The notes: generated from the sequence alone by a model not told the origin. A stretch of DNA of 32,800 nt from Streptomyces silaceus (GCF_001419745.1 NZ_LIRJ01000086.1:1-32800), one strand, 5' to 3'; positions 1 to 8,700 are shown, numbered from the stretch's first letter. Numbers and translations: made by a program.

Positions 1-47
1 GAGGGAGGCGGTCCTGTCCCGCCGCTCGGCGGCGGACCGCCTCCCTC
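1..47. terminator. Long hairpin terminator of an upstream gene
   Basis: Bases 1-14 pair perfectly with 34-47 (14-bp stem). The intervening bases form a second stem, 19-23 with 28-32, around a 4-nt loop. The result is a nearly continuous GC-rich hairpin with no T-tract, as is usual for Streptomyces terminators. It probably ends a gene lying left of the window and insulates the gene starting at 222. Bases 48-210 hold no gene or promoter that I can recognise. Confidence 0.75.
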
Positions 48-221
48 ACCCACCCGTTCGCCCCGCACCGCGAGGCCGGCGCAGGAGCACGGCCGCCACT
101 GGGGGCCACCCGCACCCGGCGACGGGAGTCGCACGGGTGGTGCGGGTGGGAAGACAGGACCCGGCCGGAGGCCGGGTGCACCACCAACCGGCCGAAAGCC
201 GAACGCAGAGGAGAGGCACCC

Positions 222-1832
222 ATGGACCTGGTCATCCGGGACGCACGCGTCATAGACGGCACCGGAGGTGCCTCCTACCGCGCCGACGTCGCCGTGCACG
301 AGGGCAGGATCACCGCGATCCACCGGGAGAACGAGGGCCCCCGCCCCTCGGGCGCCGTCACCCTGGACGCCCAGGGCCTCGCCCTGGCGCCCGGCTTCAT
401 CGACATGCACGCGCACAGCGACCTCGCCCTGCTCAGGGACCCCGACCACAGCGCGAAGGCGGCCCAGGGCGTCACCCTGGAGGTCATCGGCCAGGACGGC
501 CTCAGCTACGCCCCCGTGGACGACCGCACCCTCGCCCAGGTCCGCCGGGCCATCACGGGCTGGAACGGCGACGGCAGCGACATCGACTTCACCTGGCGCA
601 CGGTCGGCGGCTACCTCGACGCCCTCGACTCCGCCCACGGCGGCCGCGGCATCGCGGTGAACGCCGCCTACCTCATCCCCCAGGGCACCGTCCGCATGTA
701 CGCCGTCGGCTGGGACGACCGCCCCGCGACGCCCGCCGAGCTGGACCGCATGCGCCGGCTCGTCGCCGAGGGCATGCGGGAGGGCGCCGTCGGCATGTCG
801 TCGGGGCTCACGTACACGCCCGGCATGTACGCCGACGACTCCGAGCTGACCGAGCTGTGCAAGGTCGTCGCCGCCCACCAGGGCTACTACTGTCCGCACC
901 ACCGCAGCTACGGCGCCGGCGCCCTCCAGGCGTACGAGGAGATGGTGAACCTCACCCGCACCGCGAACTGCCCCCTCCACCTCGCGCACGCCACCATGAA
1001 CTTCGGCGTGAACAAGGGCAAGGCACCGGACCTGCTCGCCCTGCTCGACACCGCCCTCGACGGCGGCGCCGACATCACCCTGGACACGTACCCCTATACG
1101 CCGGGCTGCACGACGCTCGTGGCCATGCTGCCCAGCTGGGCCGGCGAGGGCGGCCCGGACGCGATCCTCGCGCGCCTCCAGGACGACGGGACCGCCGAGA
1201 AGATCCGCCACCACATGGAGGTCATCGGCGCCGACGGCTGCCACGGCGTGCCCATCGAGTGGGACACCATCGAGATCTCCGGCGTCTCCGACCCCGGGCT
1301 CGCCTCCTGCGTCGGCAAGACGATCGCCCAGTCCGCCGAGATGCGCGGCGAGGAGCCGTGGGTCACCGCGCGCCGTCTGCTCATCAACGACAAGCTGGGC
1401 TCCACGATCCTCCAGCACGTGGGCCACGAGGAGAACGTCCAGGCGATCATGCGGCACCGGGTGCACACCGGCGGCAGCGACGGCATCCTCCAGGGCTTCA
1501 AGCCGCACCCGCGCGCGTACGGCACCTTCCCGCAGTACCTGGGCCGCTACGCCCGCGAGCTGGGCGTCCTGTCCCTGGAGGAGACCGTCGCCCACCTCAC
1601 GTCGCGCCCGGCCGCCCGGCTTCGCCTGCCCGACCGGGGCCTGGTCCGCGAGGGCTACCGCGCCGACCTGGTCCTCTTCGACCCGGAGACGGTCGCGGCG
1701 GGGTCCACCTTCGAGGCGCCCCGCACGCTGCCCACCGGCATTCCGCACGTCCTGATCGACGGCCGGTTCGTGATGCGGGACGGCCGGCGCACGGACGTCC
1801 TCGCGGGACGCGCCGTACGCCGGACTCCCTGA
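222..1832 (+). CDS. D-aminoacylase-like amidohydrolase (N-acyl-D-amino-acid deacylase family)
   Basis: A 536-aa protein of the D-aminoacylase branch of the amidohydrolase superfamily. These cytoplasmic metal enzymes hydrolyse N-acyl-D-amino acids or related amides. The N-terminal beta-sandwich opens with MDLVIRDARVIDGTG. The TIM barrel starts at GFIDMHAHSD, where H63 and H65 are the HxH metal pair. Later family motifs are LHLAHATMNFG and TGGSDGILQGFKPHPRAYGTF, which contains the catalytic-type Asp, followed by a C-terminal beta segment with YRADLVLFDPETV. Length is usual for the family. The start is chosen for the AGGAGAGG ribosome site just upstream of ATG 222. One oddity: where well-studied D-aminoacylases have a metal-bridging Cys in an N-C-G motif, this protein reads GQDG (D92). 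The substrate may therefore differ. It converges on the protease gene with a 13-nt gap. Confidence 0.85.
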   Translation: MDLVIRDARVIDGTGGASYRADVAVHEGRITAIHRENEGPRPSGAVTLDAQGLALAPGFIDMHAHSDLALLRDPDHSAKAAQGVTLEVIGQDGLSYAPVDDRTLAQVRRAITGWNGDGSDIDFTWRTVGGYLDALDSAHGGRGIAVNAAYLIPQGTVRMYAVGWDDRPATPAELDRMRRLVAEGMREGAVGMSSGLTYTPGMYADDSELTELCKVVAAHQGYYCPHHRSYGAGALQAYEEMVNLTRTANCPLHLAHATMNFGVNKGKAPDLLALLDTALDGGADITLDTYPYTPGCTTLVAMLPSWAGEGGPDAILARLQDDGTAEKIRHHMEVIGADGCHGVPIEWDTIEISGVSDPGLASCVGKTIAQSAEMRGEEPWVTARRLLINDKLGSTILQHVGHEENVQAIMRHRVHTGGSDGILQGFKPHPRAYGTFPQYLGRYARELGVLSLEETVAHLTSRPAARLRLPDRGLVREGYRADLVLFDPETVAAGSTFEAPRTLPTGIPHVLIDGRFVMRDGRRTDVLAGRAVRRTP

Positions 1833-1836
1833 CCGG

Positions 1837-1854
1837 GCGCGGCGGTTACCGCGC
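1837..1854. terminator. Hairpin between convergent genes
   Basis: GCGCGG (1837-1842) pairs with CCGCGC (1849-1854) around a 6-nt loop. It lies between the stop at 1832 and the end of the convergent protease gene, and overlaps the latter's stop codon. It could serve both transcripts. Calling it a terminator is an inference from position and stem strength. Confidence 0.45.
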
Positions 1855-2748
1855 GGCGGCCGGCCGGGGCAGCCTGCAGCCCGGCCGGCCGAGGTCGATC
1901 TTGCTGCCCTTGCCGACGCACGGCACGATCCCGTACGTCTCCTGCGCGTAGTTGATGCCCTTGCGCACGGTCACGGTGCCCTTGCGGTCGACCTCGCAGG
2001 GGTTGTTGAGGGTGCAGCGCTCACCGTCCTCGTTGCCCGTGTTGTTGACCGCGGTGACCTTGCCGGTCTTGTGGTCGATCACGGGCGAGCCGGAGGTGCC
2101 GCCGATGGTCTGGCAGGCAGGGGTGTAGCGGACCGAGTCCTTCCAGGTCCACTCCCCCTCCTTCAGGCGGTACACGAACCCGTCGATGGAGCAGCTGTAC
2201 GTCTTCTTCCAGTACCCGGAGACGACCGTGATGGCGCGCCCCTTCACCGGGTGGCCGTCGTCCAGGACCAGCGGCTTGATGCCGTACTTCTTGGTGATGT
2301 CGCGGTAGCTGCTGGTCAGTTGGTAGATCGTGACGTCGGTGTCCGTCATCGTCGCGTACGACACCTTGGACGCCTTGAGCGTGGCGACGTCGTTCGCCTG
2401 CGCGTCGAGCAGCTTGAAGGTGCGGGTGGACGGCTGGTCGACGACGACCTCGCCCGCCGCGGGGAATCCGGACTCGATGCAGTGGCCGTTGGTGAGGACG
2501 AGCGCGGGGTCGTCCGCCGCGGCCTTGGGCGTGCGGACCACCGAGCCGGAACAGTTGCTCAGCGCCACCGTCCCCGCGAAGTCGACCGCCTTGGGCTTGG
2601 CCTTGCCCTGTGCCTGCCGCGCCTGCGCGGCGCTCTTCCCGGACGCGTCCCCCTCGAAGACGTGCCCGGCGAAGGCGGGTGCCGCGCCGGCGCCGGCCAG
2701 TGCGAGCGCGAGCAGTGAGCCCGCGAGAGCCTTGGTCTTCTTTCCCAT
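1846..2748 (-). CDS. Secreted trypsin-like serine protease
   Basis: A 300-aa exported serine peptidase of the trypsin/chymotrypsin (S1-like) fold. The N-terminus MGKKTKALAGSLLALALA followed by AAPAFAG is a classical Sec signal peptide cleaved near AFA-G. Catalytic residues are visible: H89 in LTNGHC, an Asp in MTDTDVTIYQL (probably D138), and S219 in GGTSGSPV. Cys pairs such as NCSG/GHC and YSC/TPAC are consistent with extracellular disulfides. The start at 2748 is chosen because AGAGGGGGG lies just upstream and because it puts the signal peptide at the N-terminus; a longer in-frame reading would bury it. It probably degrades or processes proteins outside the cell, but the natural substrate cannot be told. 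It is transcribed on its own, converging on the amidohydrolase. Confidence 0.85.
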   Translation of the reverse strand: MGKKTKALAGSLLALALAGAGAAPAFAGHVFEGDASGKSAAQARQAQGKAKPKAVDFAGTVALSNCSGSVVRTPKAAADDPALVLTNGHCIESGFPAAGEVVVDQPSTRTFKLLDAQANDVATLKASKVSYATMTDTDVTIYQLTSSYRDITKKYGIKPLVLDDGHPVKGRAITVVSGYWKKTYSCSIDGFVYRLKEGEWTWKDSVRYTPACQTIGGTSGSPVIDHKTGKVTAVNNTGNEDGERCTLNNPCEVDRKGTVTVRKGINYAQETYGIVPCVGKGSKIDLGRPGCRLPRPAAAR

Positions 2749-2845
2749 CGTTGGTGCCCCCCTCTGACGTACACCTGTGGTGCGATGCCAGAGGCATTCT
2801 TTGGGGTTCCTGTGCGGCCGGACAAGAGGGGGGAACTCTTCCATT

Positions 2846-4285
2846 TCACCCGAGCGGCGTGATCCGGACGGAGTGCTCGCCCGGGCCCGAACGGAGCACG
2901 AGGACACGGGACTTGGCGTCCCACGAGGCCTTGTCGCCACCCGTCACCCGCCCGCCGCGCGGGAAGTACCGCGCGGGCAGATACACCTCGGTGCCGCCCC
3001 GCACGCCCGCCGTGCCCCGCCAACGGACGCTCAGCGTGCGGCTCCTGACGTCCCACCGGTAGCCGACGGGGTCGCCCGCGACGGCCATCGGCGCGGGCCG
3101 GTCGAGCACGGGCAGCAGCGCGGTCGGCCGCATCCGGGCGTCCCACGGCGCCCAGGGGCCGGGGTCGTTGGACCAGTAGGCGATGCCCGCCCCCATCTCG
3201 TCGGCCATGCGCTGCACCTTCTCGACGTACTCCATGGCACCCGGCAGCCCCACGTCGAGCCCGAACTCGCCGATGACGACCGGCGCCCCGAGCCGCCGCG
3301 CGGTCCTCTCGGTCTGCTCGCGCCAGGCCCGCAGCGACGCGTCGACCTGCCCCTTGGTGTCGCCCGTGTACCCGCCGCCGAGGTCCATGGGCAGCGGATA
3401 GAGGTGCGGCGCGTACGCGATGCGCGCCTTCTCGCCGTCGCCGCGCGGGTCGTCCAGGCGCGGAAGCCCGGTGGCGAAGCCCCAGTTGGCGCCGATGGCG
3501 GACGGCTCGACGAGCAGCCAGCGGTCGCGGTCGACGGTGCGGATGGCGTCGATGCAGTCCTGGTAGAGCCGGGCGAGAGGCCCCGACTCGAAGGCCGGGC
3601 CCTGCACGCTGCCGCCCCAGGGCTCGTTCATCAGGTCGTAGCCGACGACCGCGTCGTCGTCGGCGAAGTACCGGGCCACCTCCCGCCAGGCCCTCGCGTA
3701 GTGGCCGCGCAGATCGCGCCCGCCGTCGGCCGTCCCCCAGAAGCGGTCGAAGGCGCGGACCGTGCCGGGCTCGACGTAGCCGAGCTCCCAGGGGTCGGTG
3801 GCGGCGGACGTGTGCCCGTCCGTCCCGGTGGCCCACGCGGGCGCGCCGTTCCCGCCGACCGCGGGCCCGTACAGATCCTGGTGCATGTCGAGCAGCACGT
3901 GATAACCGCGCTCCCCGTACCACCGCACCCGCTCGGCGACGCGCTTCAGATACGTCCTGTCGTACGTCCCCGGGGACGGCTCGACCTTGCGCCACTGCAG
4001 CAGGAAGCGGACGAAGTTCGTGCCCAGCGACCGCCGTTCGCGCGCGACGTCCTTCTCCTCGATCCACGGCATGCCGTCGGGGGCCGTCTTGGCGCTGCTC
4101 GCGGTGGACAGGCCGCGCAGCACGAGCGCGCGCCCCTGCCGGTCGGTGATCCACCGGTGGCCGCTCGCGGTGTCGGCGCGCCCGGCCCCCGCGCCCTCGG
4201 GGCCGACGGCGACCAGGAGGGCGGCGGCGACGGCGAGCACGACCGCGCCCACGACCCAACTGCGGTGTGCCACAGGGGACTTCAT
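2846..4285 (-). CDS. Exported glycoside hydrolase family 5 protein, endoglycoceramidase-like
   Basis: A 479-aa GH5 (cellulase-fold) hydrolase. The N-terminal hydrophobic segment (residues 10-28, WVVGAVVLAVAAALLVAVG) is a signal peptide or anchor, so it acts outside the membrane. The TIM barrel follows: WRKVEPSPGTYD, LLDMHQDLYG (residues 131-140), and DLMNEPWGG with acid/base E221. VVIGEFG carries the nucleophile E340. A C-terminal beta domain ends with FPRGGRVTGG and VRITPLG. The MHQDLYG and MNEPWGG motifs fit bacterial endoglycoceramidase/glycosylceramidase-like GH5 enzymes, though the glycan or glycolipid substrate is not certain. I use ATG 4285 because the minus strand has TACCAT (4293-4298) 7 nt before it, a leaderless-type promoter. 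Upstream in-frame ATGs at 4306 and 4333 fall in an operator-like palindrome. Confidence 0.82.
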   Translation of the reverse strand: MKSPVAHRSWVVGAVVLAVAAALLVAVGPEGAGAGRADTASGHRWITDRQGRALVLRGLSTASSAKTAPDGMPWIEEKDVARERRSLGTNFVRFLLQWRKVEPSPGTYDRTYLKRVAERVRWYGERGYHVLLDMHQDLYGPAVGGNGAPAWATGTDGHTSAATDPWELGYVEPGTVRAFDRFWGTADGGRDLRGHYARAWREVARYFADDDAVVGYDLMNEPWGGSVQGPAFESGPLARLYQDCIDAIRTVDRDRWLLVEPSAIGANWGFATGLPRLDDPRGDGEKARIAYAPHLYPLPMDLGGGYTGDTKGQVDASLRAWREQTERTARRLGAPVVIGEFGLDVGLPGAMEYVEKVQRMADEMGAGIAYWSNDPGPWAPWDARMRPTALLPVLDRPAPMAVAGDPVGYRWDVRSRTLSVRWRGTAGVRGGTEVYLPARYFPRGGRVTGGDKASWDAKSRVLVLRSGPGEHSVRITPLG

Positions 4286-4312
4286 GGCCGGGATGGTAGA
4301 TCGCATGCCCCC

Positions 4313-4340
4313 GTGAGCAATAGACCTGAGCATTGTTCAC
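4313..4340. promoter_or_regulatory. Operator-like inverted repeat between GH5 gene and RiPP operon
   Basis: GTGAGCAAT (4313-4321) and ATTGTTCAC (4332-4340) are inverted copies matching at 8 of 9 positions around a 10-nt spacer. They lie just upstream of the minus-strand GH5 promoter and about 50 nt upstream of the plus-strand start at 4394. A regulator could therefore act on either gene. No regulator gene is adjacent, so the bound factor is unknown. Confidence 0.4.
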
Positions 4341-4393
4341 TTTTCTTGGTCCGCCCCCTGTCGGCGCGCGCCCCGGCGCCCTACAGTCGCGCC

Positions 4394-4681
4394 ATGCGGA
4401 CGAAGATCGACGCACCGCGGGGGCGGGCGGCCGACGCGCTGTGGGGGCGCGTCGACGCCACGGCCCTCGCCGCCTGCTCGGTGGCTTCGCTGACCCATGG
4501 GCTCACCCAACTACCGCCCACACAGCGCGCTTTGGGGAGGTACGACGACGTCACGACGACCGGGGCGGCCTGGCTGTCCGGGCTCGCGGCGCACGGGACC
4601 TGCCCGAGGGCTTCCGCGCCCGCCGCGCGGGGTGGCTGCGCTTGATCGACCCGGCGGGTGGCTGGCCCGGCCTGCGGGAGA
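4394..4681 (+). pseudogene. SpaB_C / thiopeptide-type bacteriocin biosynthesis protein, 5' part (disrupted)
   Basis: 5' part of a gene broken twice; the other part is at 9760-10010. TACAGT (4382-4387) stands 6 nt before ATG 4394, a leaderless start. Frame one reads MRTKIDAPRGRAADALWGR...TTTGAAWLSGLAAHG. A frame change near 4600 then leads into DLPEGFRARRAGWLRLIDPAGGWPGLRE. One extra G in the GGG run (CACGGGACCTG) would join both parts as AAHGDLPEGF. The transposon then enters after base 4681. With one base restored and the transposon removed, the gene is 540 nt, or 179 aa. The pattern of a small helical region, then RLxDPAGxWxxLR, then PSLxHLxxNRxLGxD resembles, from memory, the C-terminal part of SpaB_C-type lantibiotic dehydratase partners. 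It would work with LanC in making a ribosomal peptide product. The family call is moderate; the disruption is clear. Confidence 0.55.
4677..4681. repeat. Target site duplication, left copy (GGAGA)
   Basis: GGAGA directly abuts the outermost base of the left inverted repeat and is repeated exactly at 9755-9759. Five-base duplications are the rule for Tn3-family insertion. Confidence 0.8.
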
Positions 4682-4729
4682 CGGCCTTGGGGAACATCGG
4701 TACAGCCGTTGGCGCTGAGATTGATCATG
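4682..4729 (+). repeat. Left terminal inverted repeat of the transposon
   Basis: 48 bp matching the reverse complement of 9707-9754 except at three positions (4688, 4693 and 4716). It starts CGGCCT and has GGGG at 4689-4692, seven bases in. Classical Tn3 repeats are about 38 bp and begin with GGGG. Confidence 0.85.
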
Positions 4730-4740
4730 GTCGGCTAGCA

Positions 4741-4771
4741 CAGTGATCACCCCCGGGGCAGGGGTTCACTG
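4741..4771. promoter_or_regulatory. Inverted repeat upstream of tnpA
   Basis: CAGTGA (4741-4746) and TCACTG (4766-4771) are perfect inverted copies, with CCCC/GGGG partly extending the stem. A second palindrome, GATCGTCGATC, follows at 4776-4786. They lie between the left end and the tnpA promoter and may bind a transposition regulator or recombinase. No function can be read directly. Confidence 0.35.
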
Positions 4772-4800
4772 AAAGATCGTCGATCTGGGCGGGGCCTGGC

Positions 4801-4813
4801 TACGGTCCGCCTC
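4801..4813 (+). promoter_or_regulatory. Leaderless -10 box of tnpA
   Basis: TACGGT at 4801-4806 is followed by 7 nt and then ATG 4814. No Shine-Dalgarno sequence is present. This matches the TANNNT spacing of leaderless actinobacterial promoters and supports the tnpA start. Confidence 0.5.
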
Positions 4814-7800
4814 ATGCCGGTGGAGTTCCTAACTGATGATCAGGCTGAGGCGTACGGGAAGTTCGCCGAGGAGCCGACGAGACCTGAGCTGGAGCGGTTT
4901 TTCTTCCTGGACGATGTCGACCGGGCTCTGATCGCGCTGCGGCGTACCAAGCAGCACCAGCTGGGTTTCGCCCTCCAGATGTGCACGGTCCGCTACGTGG
5001 GGCTGTTCCTGGAGGACGCCCTGGCGGTGCCGTGGCCGGTGGTCGAGCACTTGGCTGTACAACTCGGCATCGAGGACCCCTCGTGCGTGAAGCGGTACAC
5101 CGAGCGGCCGAAGACGGCGTACGAGCACGCGTGGGAGATCCGGGACGCCTACGGCTACCACCCGTACGACGATCCGGAGTGGGGTCGGAAGTTCCGTACG
5201 TTCCTGCACGGCCGGGCGTGGACACACGCGGAGGGGCCTGTCGCGCTGTTCAACCAGGCAGTGGGCTGGCTGCGGCGGAACCGGGTACTGCTGCCGGGTG
5301 TCTCGGTGCTGGCCCGGCAGGTGTCAGAGGTCCGCACGATCGCGGAGAAGCGGCTGCATGCCACCGTGGCCAGGGCGGCTCAGCGCGCGGACCCGGCGCT
5401 GCCGGTGGACCTGGTGGCCACGCTGGTGACGCCGGAGGGCGGTCGGTACTCGGAGTTGGAGCGGTTGCGCCGGCCTCCGACGCGGACGACGGGCACGGCG
5501 TTCGCGCGGTCGCTGGAGCGGGTCGATGAGATCGGTGCGTTCCAGCTGGGGAGGTTGAAGCTGTCGCAGATCCCGCCGAACCGGCTCGCGGCGCTGGCCC
5601 GGTACGGGCTGGGGTCAAAGGCCGCGAGTCTGGAGCGGGCCGCGGAGCCCAAGCGCACAGCAATGCTCACCGCGGTGATGCGCCACCTTGAGGCCAAGGC
5701 AATCGACGAGGCGCTGGACCTGTTCTCGGTGCTGATGGCGACGAGGCTGATCAGCAGGGCGAAGAGGGCCACCGACAAAGAACGGCTCTCGGCGCTGCCG
5801 CAGCTGGAAACGGCGTCGCGGACCCTGGCGCGGGCGGCGAAGGTGCTGTTCGAGGAGCTGGAACTGGTCGAGGCACACGGCACGGATCTGGACGCGGCGG
5901 CACTGTGGCGGGCGGTGGAGGAGGTCGCGCCCCGGGCCGTGGTGATGAGTGCGGCCGCGCTGGTGGTTTCGCTCGTGCCGGAGGACGAGGACTCGGCGGC
6001 CGTCGCGATGCGGGCGGCGTTGGCCACCCGGTACAACACGGTGCGGCCGTTCCTGTCGCTGCTGGGCGAGTCGAAGGCGCTGGATGCGGCGACCGGTGGG
6101 AAGCGGGTGCTGGCCGGGGTGAAGCGGCTGCCCGCTCTTGCGCGGCGGCGGGTGAAGGACAAGCCGCTGCTGCCGCGTGAGGTCGACGACAAGCTGGTGC
6201 CGGCCCCGTGGCGCAAGGTGGTGTACGCCAACGCCGAGCTGCCGCCGGGGGCCGTGGACAGGGACGCATATGTGGTGTGTGTGCTGGAGCAGCTGCACCG
6301 CGCGCTTCAGCGTCGGGACGTGTTCGCCTCTCCCTCGCACCGCCGATCCGACCCGCGCGCCCGGCTACTGGACGGCACCGAGTGGGAGGCCGTGCGGGAG
6401 GACGTCCTGGCGGGCCTGAGCCTGGACATGCCTGTCGAGGAGCACCTGGCCGCGCTGGTGACGGCGCTGGATGCAGCGTGGAAGCAGATGGCGGAGCGGC
6501 TGGAGACGGCCGGGCCGGACACGAAGGTCACCATCGAGGTCCCGCCGGGCGGCCGGGCGAAGCTGAACGTGTCCAAACTCGGCGCCCTGGGCGAACCGAA
6601 GTCCCTGACCTGGCTGCGGGGGCGGGTGGAGAAGATGCTCCCGAAGATCGACCTGCCGGAGCTGCTATTCGAGGTGCACGGCTGGACCGGGTTCCTGGAC
6701 ACCTTCGTACACCTGGGCGACGGCACAACCCGCATGAAGGACCTGACCACCTCACTGGTGGCCCTCCTGGTCTCGGAGGCGTGCAACATCGGCATGACCC
6801 CGGTCATCAACCCCGCCCACGAGGCGCTTCACCGTTCCCGGCTGGTGCACGTCGACCAGTTTTACCTGCGGGCCGACACCATCGCCGCGGCGAACGCCGC
6901 ACTGATCGAGGCCCAGGGCCAGGTGCCGATCGTGCGGTACTGGGGAGACGGCCTGCTGGCCTCGGTCGACGGACTGCGGTTCGTCGTCCCCGTCCGCACC
7001 ATCAACGCCGCCCCGTCGCCCAAGCACTTCGGGTTCAAGCGCGGCATCACCTGGCTCAACGCCGTCAACGACCAGGTCGCGGGCATCGGGCAGATGGTGG
7101 TGCCGGGCACCCCTCGCGACTCCCTGCACATCCTGGCCGCACTGCTGAACCTCGACGGCGGGGTGAAGCCGGAGATGGTCGCCACCGACAACGCCTCGTA
7201 CAGCGACATCGTGTTCGGCATCTTCCGCATCCTGGGCTACAACTTCAGCCCCCGGTTCAAGGACCTGGACGACCAACGATTCTGGCGCGCGTCCCGTCCC
7301 TCCCCGGCGTAGAGACAGGCACGTACGGGCCGCTGGAGCCGCTGGCCCGCAACCGGGTCAACCTGAACAAGGTGATCACTCACTGGCCGGACATGCTCCG
7401 GGTCGCCGGTTCCCTGGTCACCAACCAGGTCCGCGCCTACGACCTGCTGCGGATGTTCGGACGCGAGGGCCACCCGACCCCGCTGGGACAGGTGTTCGCC
7501 GAGTACGGGCGGATCGCCAAGACCGAGCACCTGCTCCGCGTCGTCGACCCGGTCGACGACACCTACCGCCGTCAGATGAACCGCCAGCTCACCGTGCAGG
7601 AGTCCCGCCACAAGCTGGCCCGCGACGTGTGCCACGGCAAACGCGGCACCATCCACCAGGCGTACCGGGACGGCATGGAGGACCAGCTCGGATCGCTCGG
7701 TCTGGTCCTCAACGCCGTGGTGCTCTGGACCACCCGGTACATCGACGCCGCTGTCGCCCAGCTCCGCGCCGAGGGCCACGAGGTCCGGGACGAGGACATC

Positions 7801-7950
7801 GCCCGACCCTCCCCGCTGAAGCACCGCAACCTCAACGTCTTGGGCCGCTACAGCTTCACCGCCTCCGCCCCGGCCGGCGGGGCCTTGCGGCCGCTGCGCG
7901 ACCCGGACGCTGACGGGCTTGACGATCATGACGACGGTGCAGCGGCGTGA
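4814..7950 (+). pseudogene. tnpA: Tn3-family transposase, split by a frameshift
   Basis: The transposase of the element, about 1,045 aa when both frames are joined. The N-terminal DUF4158-type region (MPVEFLTDDQAEAYGKFAEEP... LERFFFLDDVD) is followed by the long Tn3 DDE catalytic region. The first frame runs from 4814 to a stop at 7312. The conserved sequence leaves it near FWRA (about 7285) and resumes in the next frame as VPSLPGVETGTYGPLEPLARNRVNLNKV, ending at 7950. A single missing base in about 7283-7310 explains this. Likely catalytic residues are D719 (LASVDGLRF), D792 (ATDNASYSD) and the Glu at 7600-7602 (VQESRHKLARDVCHGKRG). The third lies beyond the shift, so the 832-aa first product lacks it. 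Loss of activity is the likely outcome. A sequencing error or rare -1 slippage in the C-rich stretch cannot be excluded. Confidence 0.85.
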
Positions 7951-7987
7951 GCGTCCCGGTCAGCTTCCGCAGCCGTAGCCGGTCGCG

Positions 7988-8019
7988 GACTCTGCTTCGG
8001 CGGCTGTCGCCGAAGAGTC
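7988..8019. terminator. Hairpin between tnpA and the TetR gene
   Basis: GACTC...TTCGGCG pairs with CGCCGAA...GAGTC, with a small bulge in the left arm and a 5-nt loop. It sits in the 75-nt gap between the convergent tnpA and TetR genes and could terminate both. No T-tract is present. Confidence 0.5.
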
Positions 8020-8025
8020 GGTGGC

Positions 8026-8694
8026 CTACTCGTACTCGTGGTCTGTGCAGAGGTGGGTAGTCAGGGCCACACATGCCCACTCCTCCCAGGCGTCGGGGGA
8101 CCAGCCCCGGTCGCGGACGAAGATCAGGTATAGCTCCGGACTGAGCAGCCCGTACAGCAGGTCGGCGGCGCGGGCGGTATCGACGTCGGGGCGGGCGTCG
8201 GGCTTGGAGGCCAGTGCCTTCGCTGCGGCGTGCTGGACGGTAAAGCGCGGGTCGGGGCCGGCGGGCCACTGCGCGGCGATCTCCGGGTCCGTGGCGGCCG
8301 CAGCCGCGATCAACGGCATGATCGGGGCGACCCGGCCGAGGATGTCGCGTACACCCCGTACGTGGGCGCGCAGTTGCCCGGCCGCGGTGGGCTCGGCGCA
8401 CGCGGCGCGGAACCAGTCGCGGTCCATCGTGGCGACCGGTTCGACGTCGCCCGCGATGGCCGTGTCGACGACGTCCTTGAACAGCGCGCGCTTGTTTCGG
8501 AACACGAAGTACACGGTCTGGACGGCCACACCCGCGCGATCCGCAACCTCCTGAAGGCTTGTCGCACCGTACCCCTGCGCGACGAACAGCTCCCGCGCCG
8601 CCGCAACGATCTTCTCGCGAGTACGCCGCGAGCGCTCGGCCCTCTTGTCGGGGCGCTTGACGTTCTGTCCGTCGGATCCCTTGACCGCATCCAT
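8026..8694 (-). CDS. TetR family transcriptional regulator (transposon cargo)
   Basis: A 222-aa TetR regulator. After a basic leader (MDAVKGSDGQNVKRPDKRAERSRRTREKI) comes the N-terminal helix-turn-helix, ELFVAQGYGATSLQEVADRAGVAVQTVYFVFRNKRALF, about residues 38-75. The C-terminal ligand or dimer domain is variable and does not reveal a ligand. On the minus strand TAGACT (8701-8706) precedes ATG 8694 by 6 nt, so a leaderless start is likely. It is divergent from the methyltransferase at 8758, and the 63-nt gap contains a 23-bp palindrome. It therefore probably represses itself and the methyltransferase. It lies wholly inside the transposon and is read as cargo. Confidence 0.85.
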   Translation of the reverse strand: MDAVKGSDGQNVKRPDKRAERSRRTREKIVAAARELFVAQGYGATSLQEVADRAGVAVQTVYFVFRNKRALFKDVVDTAIAGDVEPVATMDRDWFRAACAEPTAAGQLRAHVRGVRDILGRVAPIMPLIAAAAATDPEIAAQWPAGPDPRFTVQHAAAKALASKPDARPDVDTARAADLLYGLLSPELYLIFVRDRGWSPDAWEEWACVALTTHLCTDHEYE

Positions 8695-8700
8695 GCCGGG

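Noticed and set aside
137..1951. A 604-aa plus-strand frame covering the amidohydrolase gene
   Set aside because: Composition is Arg/Pro/Gly/His-rich low-complexity text, typical of an alternate frame in GC-rich DNA; the frame starting at 222 has clear family motifs.
2784..2798. ATGCC-AGA-GGCAT hairpin between the GH5 and protease genes
   Set aside because: Only a 5-bp stem in a promoter/leader region; too weak to call a terminator or riboswitch.
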